Assembly (NCBI RefSeq): GCF_963583255.1
Contig: NC_084819.1
Location: forward strand, 19,672,960 to 19,736,959
DNA from: Pyrus communis
Lineage: Eukaryota > Streptophyta > Magnoliopsida > Rosales > Rosaceae
Direction of reading: 5' to 3'
DNA: 64,000 nucleotides
This document shows positions 36,693 through 47,451 of the stretch, one piece after another. The position numbers and the translations under genes are program-made. Every line of letters starts with the position of its first letter. Positions within the stretch are counted from its first letter, which is position 1. The notes below the pieces were generated by a model. It searched no databases. It saw nothing but the letters and a program-made list of their open reading frames with translations, and was not told where the DNA came from.

Positions 36693-37202
36693 TGACACGC
36701 CCCGACCCCGATATTCCCCGAATACCAAGGTAGGCACGTGCTGGCCGACACCCGAGGGTGACGAAAGCCATTTATTAAGTGCAAATGCTGAAAACAAGGG
36801 ATAAATAAGGTTTATAAATATAAAAGAATAATTAATATGTAAATAAGGACCGTGTTCAGAGCACACCTCTAATCTAGAACACTAAAAGAAAATAATATAA
36901 AATTGAATGAAACAAAGGAGTGGGTCCTACACCGAGAGGACTCGAAGATGCCGATGCGGAAGTGCCTGGACGTCGGGATTGTATGCCTCGATTCTAAGTC
37001 CTGAAGGGGGCGCAAAACAAACATGAGTGGACCAGGTTGATATATATATAATAAAACAGTTATCAACATACTAACCCCCAGGTTTTATGAAAACACAAGT
37101 ATAATGAGAAACATAGGTTTTCCGAAATCTAGCATGTCGTGCAATGTCTCAAATCATCATTCTCATAAACAATAATAATCACTAGTGAATGTCCGATATA
37201 AC

Positions 37203-37330
37203 ACTTCAGGCCCCATGCCGGCTCCCCGTCTCTGAGCACACAGTCAGAGGAAAATGCACTTCAGGCCCTTTGCCGGCTCCCCGTCTCTGAGCAGACAGTC
37301 AGAGGAAAACACATTTCAGGCCCTATGCCA
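37203..37330 (+). repeat. 55-bp direct repeat, about 2.3 copies
   Basis: Copies start ACTTCAGGCCCC (37203), ACTTCAGGCCCT (37258) and ATTTCAGGCCCT (37313), inside the solo-LTR-like insertion. Confidence 0.8.
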
Positions 37331-37874
37331 ACACCAAACCGTCGCCCGGGACGGACCGGATCTATCCCTACGTCCCGTAGCGGAAATGACCACTAGGTAA
37401 GTACAAAACCAGTGAACATACATATATTGAAAATCAACTTCATAGTATAAAGTCATCCATCATCTATACTATAAAGAGGTGTTCTAAACATGTTCTAAAT
37501 ATCATATCGTCATCCATCAGATATGCTATAAGAACATGGGTTATAGGAAAAATAGTAATAATTCAAACTAGCCTTAGTAAGCATGTTATCTCGTAAAACG
37601 TTCATAAAACATAATCGTAAAGTCATGCTTTTCTGTGTATGCAATTCTACCATTAAAACATGCATTTTTAGAAGGGGTCCACTCACAGTACTTCGCCGTC
37701 GAAAAGACACGCCATCTAGCGAAGAAGGAAACGCCACAGATAATTGCCCCTAAGCACATAAATGGTACATTTAGTCAAACTCTACTCAACCAAAAGAATT
37801 TGGGAAAACGGACATCGGAAACGGGTTCAGGACGTCGAAATTAGCCTAGGAGGGGTTCCGCACGGAAACCCAAA

Positions 37875-37992
37875 AAGTCAACGGTCAAAGTCAACATTGA
37901 CCGCTGACCGGTCAAAGTCAAAGTCAACGCTGACCGTTGACCGGGTCAACGGTCAGACCGGGTCCGGGTCCGGGTCAACGGGTCAAACAAGT
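37875..37992. repeat. GTCAA/TTGAC-rich block
   Basis: About eleven GTCAA or TTGAC words lie in under 120 bp, mixed with GGGTCCGGGTC repeats. TTGAC is the core of the W-box bound by plant WRKY factors; whether they act here is unknown. Confidence 0.6.
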
Positions 37993-38935
37993 CTGGGCTT
38001 GGATCCAGGTTGGGTTAAAGGGTTTGGACTTGGGTTGGATCCGGGTTTGGGCCTAAAGGGTTTGGGTTAGGATAATTGGGTTTAGGTTTTAGGTGGGCTG
38101 AGTTTGGGCTTTAACCTCACGGCCCAATGGCCCAATTAAAAAGGGTTTTGGGCTTGGTTCACACGGCCCTAAGGCCTTTGGGGTTTTAAAGTAAACAAAA
38201 ATAAAAATAAAAACAGAAAAGGTTAGGGTTTTGGGCCAAATACCAAAACAGGCCTAAGGCCCGTGGGGGAAGGAAACGGCCTGAAGGCCTGGGTGGTTTC
38301 TTGGGCTGGGTTTCCCGCCGGAGAAGAAGGCCGGAATTCGGCCGGAAAATTCCCAAGCTCCGTTGGAGCTCTAAACTCAACCAAAACATGTCATTCAATA
38401 TACCAAATTGAAGCCCCGAAGATAAGGAATCGAAATATACCCTTGGTTCCTGTCATTGTGGCCGGAGTTGGCCGGAAAACAGCCTGGAAGCCACCGGTGT
38501 CCGCCGGAACTGGGTAAGATTCAAATGAGCATAACTTCTTCAATACTCAATGAAATTGAGTGAAACAAAAAGGAAAGTTGTAGTTCTCAGCGAGACGAAG
38601 AGATTGATACCTCGCACGCCGGCCAACTCGCCGTGGTTTGGCCGGAAATTGCCTCGAAAGGGGCGGTGCTCGCCGGAAAATTGGGTGTGCACTCACCCGT
38701 GCCAAAAACACTCCAAAACCTTGGAATTCAAGAACCCAAACTCAATAACCACATCTAGGCAAAGTCTAACATAAGAAAAGAAAAAGAAAAAGGGCTTACC
38801 CAATCGGAAAACAACCAAAACTCGCCGGAGGTGTTCGTGTCCTCCCGGCGCCGCGAGCAGGGGAAAGAGAGAGAGAGAGAGAGATGCAGTTGAATGGCGA
38901 TGATGGTGATGATTTCCTCGAGTAGGTGTAGTTGT

Positions 38936-38958
38936 GGGTGTGTGTGTGTGTGTGTGTT
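38936..38958 (+). repeat. (GT)n microsatellite
   Basis: Short GT run within the solo-LTR-like insertion, next to a purine-rich tract (38960-39090). Confidence 0.8.
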
Positions 38959-39283
38959 GTCACGGGGAAGAAGAAGAGAAGAATGGAGGAGTTTTCAAAA
39001 AGAAAGGAAAAAGGTGCAGACAAAGAAAGAAAAGAAGGAAAGAAGAAAAAAAGAAAAAGAAGAAAGAAGAGAGGAGGGACACGGCAGGGGGGACAAAACA
39101 GGGGGTGGGCCCCTTGGGCTCACCAATTAAGGTTTAAAAAACAATTTTAAAAAGGAAGGTATCCCCCAAACTTAGTGAAAATACAAAAATACCCATTTTC
39201 TTCAGTAAATCCCGGGACGGGTTGTTACATGGATACACGACCAAACATAAGTATTTGTGCATCATAGGTGCTTATTTTCTATT

Positions 39284-39444
39284 TTTTTAGTACAACGATA
39301 TAGTTTACATTGAGGGAGGAGTTCGGCTAAGCCACACAATGGACAATCTAATTTGATATTGAATTAGTCATCCACGAGGTTCGAATCTAATACCTCTCAT
39401 GTTCAAGTAAAGAGAAATACCACCAGACCGTAATATTGAGTGAC
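39284..39444 (-). mobile_element. tRNA-derived SINE (U3)
   Basis: Same insertion as U1 and U2, with GGTGCTTATTTTCTATT at 39267-39283 and 39445-39461. Confidence 0.72.
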
Positions 39445-39563
39445 GGTGCTTATTTTCTATTGGTTTGCAACCAAAGTACCAAAGCGATCAAAAGGAAATA
39501 ACTAGCTAGAAAGTAACCAAATTTATAAGAGGCATATACTGTGATACTGAGTTGTGTTGTGTG

Positions 39564-39756
39564 TAAAGGGATAAGTAGTCATAGCTAACAGCTTGTACAG
39601 CTGTCATTTATAGATGTAACAGTTTTGTAACTAATCTCTGTATTAGAGACCTAATTATGTGTAATTAGGTACTAAGCTTTGTTAGAGAACTGTATATATA
39701 TTGAGTTGTAATTCTTACACATTAAGTAATGAAATACAAAGAGTCAGTTTCTTATA
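39564..39756 (+). repeat. 5' LTR of rearranged copia element
   Basis: 193 bp, TAAAGGGATAAG to TTTCTTATA, with no difference from the 3' LTR. Confidence 0.92.
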
Positions 39757-39770
39757 TGGTATCAGAGCTG
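39757..39770 (+). other. Primer binding site of rearranged element
   Basis: TGGTATCAGAGCTG directly follows the LTR and matches the initiator-tRNA type. The inverted RT fragment is fused to it through the shared GCTGTTG word. Confidence 0.88.
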
Positions 39771-40283
39771 TTGAATAAAAGTTTGACACTGAGAGGCATC
39801 GGGACCAGTAACAAGTATGTCATCGACATACACCAAGACCATCACCAGAGAAGGAGCAGAGCGCACAAACAAAGAGCAATCAGACTGAGAATTAACAAAA
39901 CCAAGAGAAAGCAAGGTGCGACCAAGTTTGTCATACCAGGCCCGAGGGGCTTGTCTTAAGCCATAAAGAGATCTATTTAGCTTGCAGACAAAGGAAGGCT
40001 TAGAGGCATCAACAAAACCAGGAGGTTGTTGCATAAACACCTCCTCTTTCAGAGAACCATGAAGAAACGCATTACTAATATCCAACTGATGAAGAAACCA
40101 ATCATTTTGGACAGCAAGGGTTAATAAAATGCGAATGGTGACTGGTTTGGCAACAGGACTGAAGGTTTCTGTAAAATCAAGACCGGCTTGCTGGTGAAAT
40201 CCCTTGGCTACAAGGCGAGCCTTGTACCGATCAATCGTGCCATCGGGTTTCCTTTTAATCCGGAACACCCATTTGCAGCCCAC
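39762..40283 (-). pseudogene. Inverted copia reverse transcriptase fragment
   Basis: The minus strand reads about 173 codons without a stop: GCKWVFRIKRKPDG, then NAFLHGSLKEEVFM, LYGLRQAPRAWYDKL and YVDDILVTG (the catalytic box). This is the N-terminal half of a copia RT domain. It lies backwards between the primer site and the integrase fragment, so it cannot be made from the element's own sense RNA. Confidence 0.92.
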
Positions 40284-40332
40284 AAGGTCTCTCTCCGGCT
40301 TCTATCCCCTTCAAGGTCTCTCTCCGGCTTCT
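40283..40332 (+). repeat. 21-bp direct repeat at inversion junction
   Basis: The same 21 bases occur at 40283-40303 and 40312-40332 (core AAGGTCTCTCTCCGGCTTCT). They mark the border between the inverted RT fragment and the forward integrase fragment, a typical scar of template switching or slippage. Confidence 0.85.
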
Positions 40333-41439
40333 TCTTCACATACTGCTCTTCTTACCACTAAAGTTTCGTTGAAGACATGGCATCACAGACTTGGTCATCC
40401 TTCCTCTGCTATGTTTCGGAAAGTTTTAAATAAGCAGTGTCTTCCCTCCATTGGTGACAAGTCTGTATCTTTTTTTTGCACAGATTGTGCAATAGGCAAA
40501 AACCATAAGCTGTCTTTTTCTCCTAGCACTAGTTCTACTTCAACTAGTTTAGAGTTACTCCATTGTGATGTTTGGGGTCCGTCTCCAGTCCTTTCTGTTA
40601 CTGGTTACAGATTCTACTTGTTGATTGTGGATGATTTTACTAAATACACATGGCTGTTTCCTATGAAAGCTAAATCTGAGGTCTTTTCTCTCTTTGTCAT
40701 CTTCAAGGCCTATGTTGAGAACTTGATTGGTAATAAAATCAAAATCTTGAGATCTGATTCAGGGGGTGAATTCACCAGTTCTGTGTTCAATTCATTTCTC
40801 TCCAGCAATGGCATCTCTCATCAATATAACTGTCCTCGTGACACTCATTTTCAGGCTGTTAAACGCATTCTTCGGTTTCTCAAAGGCACTATTGATCAAG
40901 GCATCTGGTTCAAAAAGGGATCTCTGCAGCTCACCGCTTTCTCTGATGCGGATTGGGCTGGCTGTGTTTTTGATCGTCGCTCTACTTCTGGCTATTGTAT
41001 CTACTTCGGTTCCAATCTTATCAGTTGGAGTGCTAAAAAGCAGCCCACTGTTGCCCGTTCTTCCACTGAGGCCGAATATCGCTCTCTTGCCCTTACTGCT
41101 GCAGAACTTACATGGATCTGCAAGATTTTCAATGACATTACTTTCCCTCTTTCTCATCCCCCTATACTGTGGTGTGACAATGTTTCTGCAATTTCTTTGG
41201 CTTCCAATCCTGTCTTTCATGCGCGCACTAAGCATGTGGAGATCGATTACCATTACATTCGGGAACTTGTTCTTGCAGGTTTGGTCAAGGTGCTCTATGT
41301 CCCCACTGAACACCAGGTTGCAGATATTCATACTAAGTCCTTACCCAAGGCACGATTTCATTTCCTTCAATCCAAGCTTTCTCTGGGTTCTCCTCCGATT
41401 AGCTTGAGGGGGTGTAAAGGGATAAGTAGTCATAGCTAA
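40333..41439 (+). pseudogene. Fused copia integrase-RNase H fragment
   Basis: One open frame joins pre-integrase (WHHRLGHPS, 40378 on), partial integrase (HCDVWGP, RSDSGGEFTSS; it ends near 40840 before the catalytic glutamate region) and the end of RT plus RNase H (RILRFLKG, DADWAGC, RSSTEAEYRSL). The junction near 40835-40850 deletes the end of integrase and most of RT in frame. The frame runs through the polypurine tract and stops in the 3' LTR at 41437-41439. Confidence 0.9.
41404..41414 (+). other. Polypurine tract of rearranged element
   Basis: TTGAGGGGGTG just before the 3' LTR. Confidence 0.8.
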
Positions 41440-41607
41440 CAGCTTGTACAGCTGTCATTTATAGATGTAACAGTTTTGTAACTAATCTCTGTATTAGAGA
41501 CCTAATTATGTGTAATTAGGTACTAAGCTTTGTTAGAGAACTGTATATATATTGAGTTGTAATTCTTACACATTAAGTAATGAAATACAAAGAGTCAGTT
41601 TCTTATA
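41415..41607 (+). repeat. 3' LTR of rearranged copia element
   Basis: 193 bp, identical to 39564-39756, followed by the GTGTG target duplication. Confidence 0.92.
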
Positions 41608-41612
41608 GTGTG

Positions 41613-42230
41613 CACCAGATCAACGAATCTCACTGAGGAGTTAATTTAGTTCTAATTTTTATTGACAACCAATTATATATTATACGGTTAACAGTAATTT
41701 TTATTATCGATCAACCAATTTTTGTTGCTTTGCCTTTTTTTCACCTTCTTTTTTTGGGTTAATTTTGCAGCTAGTAGTAAAAGTAAAGTGTGGATAAAAA
41801 CAATTTTCGGGAATTGCAGATAGTATTTATTTAGCAAAATGTATATATATGAAGAACTTTTGAAATTGTACGTACAATTTTCTTTATATTATAAATAAAA
41901 CAAATTTATTAATTATTTTTACAATTTAATTATAAAAAAAATTGTAATTAACTTTTTTATAAATTATTGTTACAATTTAATTTAAAAAAAAAATTTAATT
42001 GTTGTTTTAATTTAAAAAATGTTTTCACAACCCAAAAGAAAAAAAATATGTATATTAAACTTTACGCAACAAAACCTTTTGTTGTGTAACAGTAAATGCC
42101 AGAACCATATTCGTCGAGTAACAGTAATATGCATACGACAAATTTGTAACAATTAAATAATATTAAAATTACTCCAATTTGTTGCATGAATGTTTACTAA
42201 ACAAAACGTTTCGTCGCGCAATGCTTTACT
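41613..42230. other. AT-rich right end of unit U3
   Basis: Equivalent to 11140-11754; no gene. Confidence 0.7.
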
Positions 42231-42734
42231 AACGCAGCATTTTCGTCCCCATTAGGACAATATGACAACATACTATTGCCTCGTTGTATTTCACACGACA
42301 AATTAAGCTCTTTGTTTTGTTAAATTTAACTCGACGAATCATTTTTTTCAACGCACAATCATTTGTTGCGCGACAAATTTCATTATTTTGTCTCACAATT
42401 TTTTTTTCATCACCTTTGTGCAACGAACTAGTTATTTCCTAAGGGCAAGGTTTTGTAGGGCAACCCCAATTTTCTGGTGGCGGGTGAGCTTGTAACATAT
42501 ATGGAACAATATCACATAGTTTTTGCGCATATATAGTTGCATGCCTGAAATGACACTAAATATGGAACCATATTTCAGTTTTTTTATTTTGTTGCTTTGG
42601 TATATAAGAACTAATTAACTAAATTGTGTTCTAGAATTAAGATAATTCAAATTTGTTCGTTGATGGATGACAGTATTGGATGACGATGTTTGTTTCCATG
42701 AACAACAACATTTCAGACAAATGGATATAATTTG

Positions 42735-42740
42735 TATAAA
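42735..42740 (+). promoter_or_regulatory. Candidate TATA box, SOT copy 4
   Basis: TATAAA in the conserved position, here about 145 bp from the start codon because of the very long CT tract. Confidence 0.45.
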
Positions 42741-42773
42741 TGGTACTTGATTAATAGCTCATTCCTCATATCT

Positions 42774-42776
<3 letters not shown>

Positions 42777-42851
<75 letters not shown>
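42777..42851 (+). repeat. (CT)n microsatellite in SOT copy 4 leader
   Basis: About 37 repeats, the longest allele in the array. Confidence 0.9.
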
Positions 42852-42858
<7 letters not shown>

Positions 42859-42883
42859 AATTCATTTATCTAGCTCTATAGAT

Positions 42884-45540
42884 ATGGAGATGGCTGCCCA
42901 GAGAGCAGAAAATAACGTCGTCTCCGGCCAACCCCAGAATAGTATTGCAGACTTTGATCCCCCAAAGAAACCCAAGACAAAGAAGTTTGCTGTTGCCTGT
43001 GCCGTTTTGGCTTCAATGACGTCTATCTTACTGGGTTATGGTAATTGTTCCTTAAAACTCATGGACATTGTTAGTGGTTGTGGTTCTCTAATGATACACT
43101 CATTCTCCAATCTTGTTCTTATTTGATTAAAAATATTATCTTACTATTGCAATATGCCATTCTCCGTTCCTACTCTTTTTGTTTTGGAAGAAACTTATCC
43201 ACCTGCGACGCATGCTTATTTCAAATTTATTTACAGATATTGGTGTAATGAGTGGCGCGTCTCTCTTCATCAAAGAAAACCTCAATATTAGCGACGTTCA
43301 AGTTGAAGTTCTTAACGGTACGTTGAATATATACTCTCTCATTGGCTCCGCCTTGGCCGGTAAAACCTCTGACTGGATTGGACGCCGGTACACCATAGTA
43401 CTTGCCGGAACAATCTTCTTTATTGGAGCTCTCCTCATGGGTTTTGCACCGAACTACGCCTTCCTCATGTTTGGTAGATTCATTGCCGGAGTTGGAGTTG
43501 GCTATGCTCTTATGATAGCTCCTGTCTACACCGCCGAGATCTCTCCAGCCTCGTTTCGTGGCTTCCTCACATCTTTCCCTGAGGTTTTTTTCATTACCAC
43601 ATTATATTATCATATAATATACTAAATATTTTTGTTATTAGCCAGGGTGATATGTTTACGTAAATATAAGCCTCTAAGTATTTGAAAAAAGTTATGCTTG
43701 TGAGACCATATAGTTATTTCACATTTCTATATCATCTCATGTAACACGTGGTGCATACAATGAACATTCAATAAGATAAATTCATTAATTGATGTGGCAT
43801 TCAAACCATCACTTGCCACGTCCGATGGTATAAAAATATGGTAAAAAAATGTGATATTCTAACAATTTCCTCGTAAAAAGTAGGGGATTGCTATTCACAC
43901 ACCCCTTTTTACCTCCCACACACTCTTGTTAATTTTTGTCCACTGGTCTTCTTCAATTCATTCGATCCGATGGCCAAAAATTGAAAGAATGTGTGAGATG
44001 GTAAAAAAGAGCGTGTGAATACCACCACCCAAAAAATAATGCTAGGGACACCAGATATTTATAGCACATTAGTGTATCATCTCATATGGCAAGTGATGTA
44101 TGCAACCAACATTCAATGAGATAAATTCATTAATTAATGTGACATGTACACATCACTTGCCACATTAGATAGTGCATAAATGCCATATAAAAATGTGCTC
44201 ACCCTAGAATTTTCCTAAAATATCTACTGGGTGGCGCTATCCACACCATGTTTTACTTTCCATACACCTTCTGAATTTCCGACCACAAGATCAAATGAAC
44301 TAAAGAATATTAAAAGACGGAAATTAACAAGAGGTGTGTGAAAAATACTAATGGATGTGTAGATAGAACCACCCTATTTATTGTTTCGTAAACCTCTCAA
44401 ATGCATGCACGTGGAGCTTATATTAATAGAATTGATCATTTTGAAAATATGTAGGTGTTTGTTAACGTTGGTATATTACTGGGGTACGTATCCAACTTTG
44501 CCTTAGCCAAGCTCCCAATCCACTTGAACTGGAGGATCATGCTCGGCATCGGCGCAATTCCCTCAGTTTTTCTAGCCCTCGGTGTTTTAGCCATGCCCGA
44601 GTCACCACGCTGGCTCGTCATGCAAGGGAGACTCGGAGACGCCAAGCGAGTACTAAATAGAACATCATCTTCTGAAGAGGAATCGCAGCTCAGACTAGAC
44701 GAGATTAAAGAAGCTGCAGGAATCCCCAAAGACTCAAAGGATGAGGTCGTTCAGGTTTCTAAACGCAGCCAAGGTGAAGGTATATGGAAGGAATTGCTCA
44801 TTCGTCCCACGCCGGCCGTTCGCCACATTTTAATAGCAGCCCTTGGTATCCACTTCTTTCAACAAGTGTCGGGTACAGACTCTGTGGTTTTGTACAGCCC
44901 CAGGATCTTCGAGAAAGCAGGAATCACTTCTTACAATGACAAGCTACTTGCAACCGTGGCTGTTGGATTTGTCAAGACCATTGCAATCTTGGTGGCAACA
45001 TTTCAAGTTGATCGGTTTGGACGTCGTGTTTTGCTTTTGAGCAGCGTGGGTGGAATGGTAGTTTCTTTTACACTACTCGGTGTGGGTCTTACGGTCGTTG
45101 ATCAATCCCACAGCAAGGTCCCATGGGCCGTCGGGTTGTGCATCGCCATGGTACTATTCATAGTCGCTTTTTTCTCCATCGGGTTGGGACCCATCACGTG
45201 GGTTTACAGCTCTGAGATCTTTCCGCTGCAGTTACGCGCACAAGGGTGTAGTATGGGGGTGGCCGTAAACAGGTTGACGAGCGGGGTTATCTCCATGACT
45301 TTTATTTCATTGTATAAGACCATCACGATTGGTGGGGCCTTCTTTCTTTACGCGGGAATTGCTGCGCTTAGTTGGGTCTTCTTTTATACGTTGTATCCAG
45401 AAACGCAGGGTCGATCCCTTGAAGATATGGAGGTCTTGTTTGGTAAATACCACAATTGGAGAGAAGCCAATGCCTTGCTTAACAAGACTAAGCAAGCTGA
45501 TCATGGTTTTGGTGACGACAACAAGGCTCAAATCCATTAG
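42884..45540 (+). CDS. SOT: Sorbitol/polyol transporter, copy 4
   Basis: Exons 42884-43040, 43237-43583 and 44455-45540 splice to 529 residues, with all motifs and splice sites intact. It differs from copies 1 and 2 by replacements including D5 to A near the start, RRAL to RRVL after the DRFGRR motif (shared with copy 5), KAITI to KTITI, and HKWREANAM to HNWREANAL plus GDVN to GDDN in the cytosolic tail. Most changes lie in the tails, where the family varies. It is an expected plasma-membrane sorbitol carrier; activity has not been shown. Confidence 0.9.
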
Positions 45541-45784
45541 GAATAGAAGGGCAATGCTTAATCAATGTTTAATGCACTTTATGACGATGATCAATTCCTT
45601 TATCTCATATGTTTCAGTTATATGCAACTGTACTTACATCTATAAGAATAATTTTCGTTAAAACCCAAAAACTTGTTTGGTACGTAGTGAAGTTGAAAAG
45701 TTTGAAAAGTTTTGGTTTTCATCTTTAGTGAAACATAGATCTCGAGCAATCGCTCCAGCCATTATATTAAATTCTGAACTTTTA

Positions 45785-45961
45785 AGAAGAATAATGCCAA
45801 GGAACCAAATTTTCAAACCAAATTTTGTAAGCCAAATGATACGATTGTTTATGGTTGGATTATTACTTAAGTGTTGATTAACATGCTTAACTCTTATTGA
45901 TGATACATCATTTGGTTTGCAAAATTTGGTTTAAAAGTTTGCTACCTAGCATTATCCTTCT
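45785..45961. mobile_element. MITE 3' of SOT copy 4
   Basis: Same element as 3511-3688. Confidence 0.68.
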
Positions 45962-46114
45962 AAAAAAATCACTAGACACAGCACATGAAAACCCCAGTCT
46001 ACCTAGACATCCATTGACTTACCTGTAAACCCTCACCCTCTCTTATCGACTCTCCCTTTATTGTTCACTCTGATCCTAGCGTCCTTTCTAACATTTTCTA
46101 GTGGACACAAAATA

Positions 46115-47226
46115 TGTTAGAGAACAATTCAGAAATAAACAAAAATAACATAAATAAACAAAACTTGAAATTCTAATATTTATTAACCAAAAATACTTGT
46201 CGTGCAGAATAAAATTACACTATAAATACATAAATTAATATAAGAATAACATTGGTACTAACTTGATTACAGAAGGTAGAAGCTAGCAAAAGCTATGTCC
46301 TTCGAACAGTACTTCTGTCTCACTCTTGTGCTTGTGACTCTACAACGTCTGCTCGACCAGAATTCAACTACCTAATTCTACAACCTGCACTGGATTCTAG
46401 AATTCTAGCGAATTTGCTTTGTGTGCTTACTCTCTGGAATTTTCGTAAGGAAGAAAAAGAGGAAGAAAGGATGATCTCACTTGGATACTGTGATTACAAA
46501 TATATAGGTTGTTTCACAACCTCTCAAATACCTGTTCAGCGTATTTGAAAGTAACAACTCTTTCTAAGAGCTGTGTCTTTTAATCAAAACATTTTTAATT
46601 AATAAATTAATTAAAAACTTAATCCGAAAATTAAAATTAATGAATTAGATTAATTTTAAATTCCAATGCCTCAAGTGCCCCCAAGGCTCTTGTCTTGATT
46701 AATTAATATTAATTGCATTTAGCCTATATTATACAAGCCTAATCCACACAACCATAAGGCCCAAGCCTTCAATCTATTTCCAAATGATCAATGTTCTAAT
46801 TACTACACTAAAGCACTAAATCTATATAAAGGGCAATGAACCTTTAGTATTTCTCGATGTGGGACACCAAAAGTCTCAAAACCCTTAAAAAATCTTCATC
46901 ATCAAGATCAATCGAGCACACAAGTTCAGTGCTCACTTTCACCTTTTGGGAAGGTTCAGAGTCTCATACATCTTATTTTCTTTGTTAAGTAACAAGACGT
47001 TCTATCGATATGTTTGGTAGATGTGTTTAATATATAATTGTTTGTTCTTGTTAGAACATTTAGTTAATTTAGAATCTTCTCGGTAATTGCAAGAAGGTAA
47101 ATTTTTATAGTAATTATTTTAGGAATTCGTCTCGTATAGGTTTTGTCAAACCCTATATATACATATATTATACAGATTGTATCAGACATATCAGGGAATC
47201 ATATTTCTATATGGTATCATAGCAGG
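46115..47226 (+). mobile_element. Old LTR-like fragment (U4)
   Basis: Equivalent of 29340-30456 (longer form), ending with TGGTATCATAGCAGG at 47212-47226. Confidence 0.45.
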
Positions 47227-47286
47227 TTGCTCTATGTATGAAGCTCGACGGCCACGCGTGCTCTACGTCACCTTATTTGTGTTAGA

Positions 47287-47451
47287 GTAAGGCCAGAAAG
47301 ACTAAATTTATGGACACAATTTTGAAAACTAAAGGACATAAAAGTTGATGATTGGTTTACTTACTCGCTGATAAACGTGCTTATTCTTATTGGTGACACA
47401 TCATTTAGTTTATAAATTTAGTCTCCAAATTTGGTCTCCCTAACATTACCC
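47287..47451. mobile_element. Second MITE (U4)
   Basis: Equivalent of 4903-5069. Confidence 0.6.

Larger units (their letters stand above)
36693..39229 (-). mobile_element. 2.5-kb TG...CA insertion, probable solo LTR
   Basis: The insertion interrupts the U3 spacer between duplicated TGGAT words (36688-36692 and 39230-39234). Read on the minus strand it begins TGTAACAACCCGTCCCGGG and ends GGGGCGTGTCA. No retroelement protein can be read and there is no internal repeat of the ends, which fits a solo LTR left by recombination of a gypsy-type element; a non-autonomous element is the alternative. It contains a 55-bp repeat, a GTCAA-rich block and GC-rich CCGG-containing DNA unlike its AT-rich surroundings. 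Confidence 0.72.
39564..41607 (+). mobile_element. Rearranged copia derivative with identical LTRs and inverted RT
   Basis: A 2044-bp element between GTGTG duplications (39559-39563 and 41608-41612; the exact edge is uncertain by two bases because of the flanking TG). It has two identical 193-bp LTRs, a primer site and a polypurine tract. The interior is scrambled: an RT fragment in reverse orientation, then integrase and RNase H pieces in forward orientation. Gag, protease and most of RT are missing, so it must have been copied by enzymes from another element. Confidence 0.92.
25897..42230 (+). repeat. Tandem unit U3, carrying two LTR-type insertions
   Basis: Collinear with U1 throughout, so it retains every segment of the unit. 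It differs by a 427-bp deletion in the SOT gene, a 2537-bp insertion at 36693-39229 and a 2044-bp rearranged copia element at 39564-41607. Without the insertions it is close to U1 in length. Confidence 0.92.

Noticed and set aside
38894..39150. Lysine/arginine-rich ORFs in three frames
   Set aside because: Products of a purine-rich low-complexity tract in the solo-LTR-like insertion.
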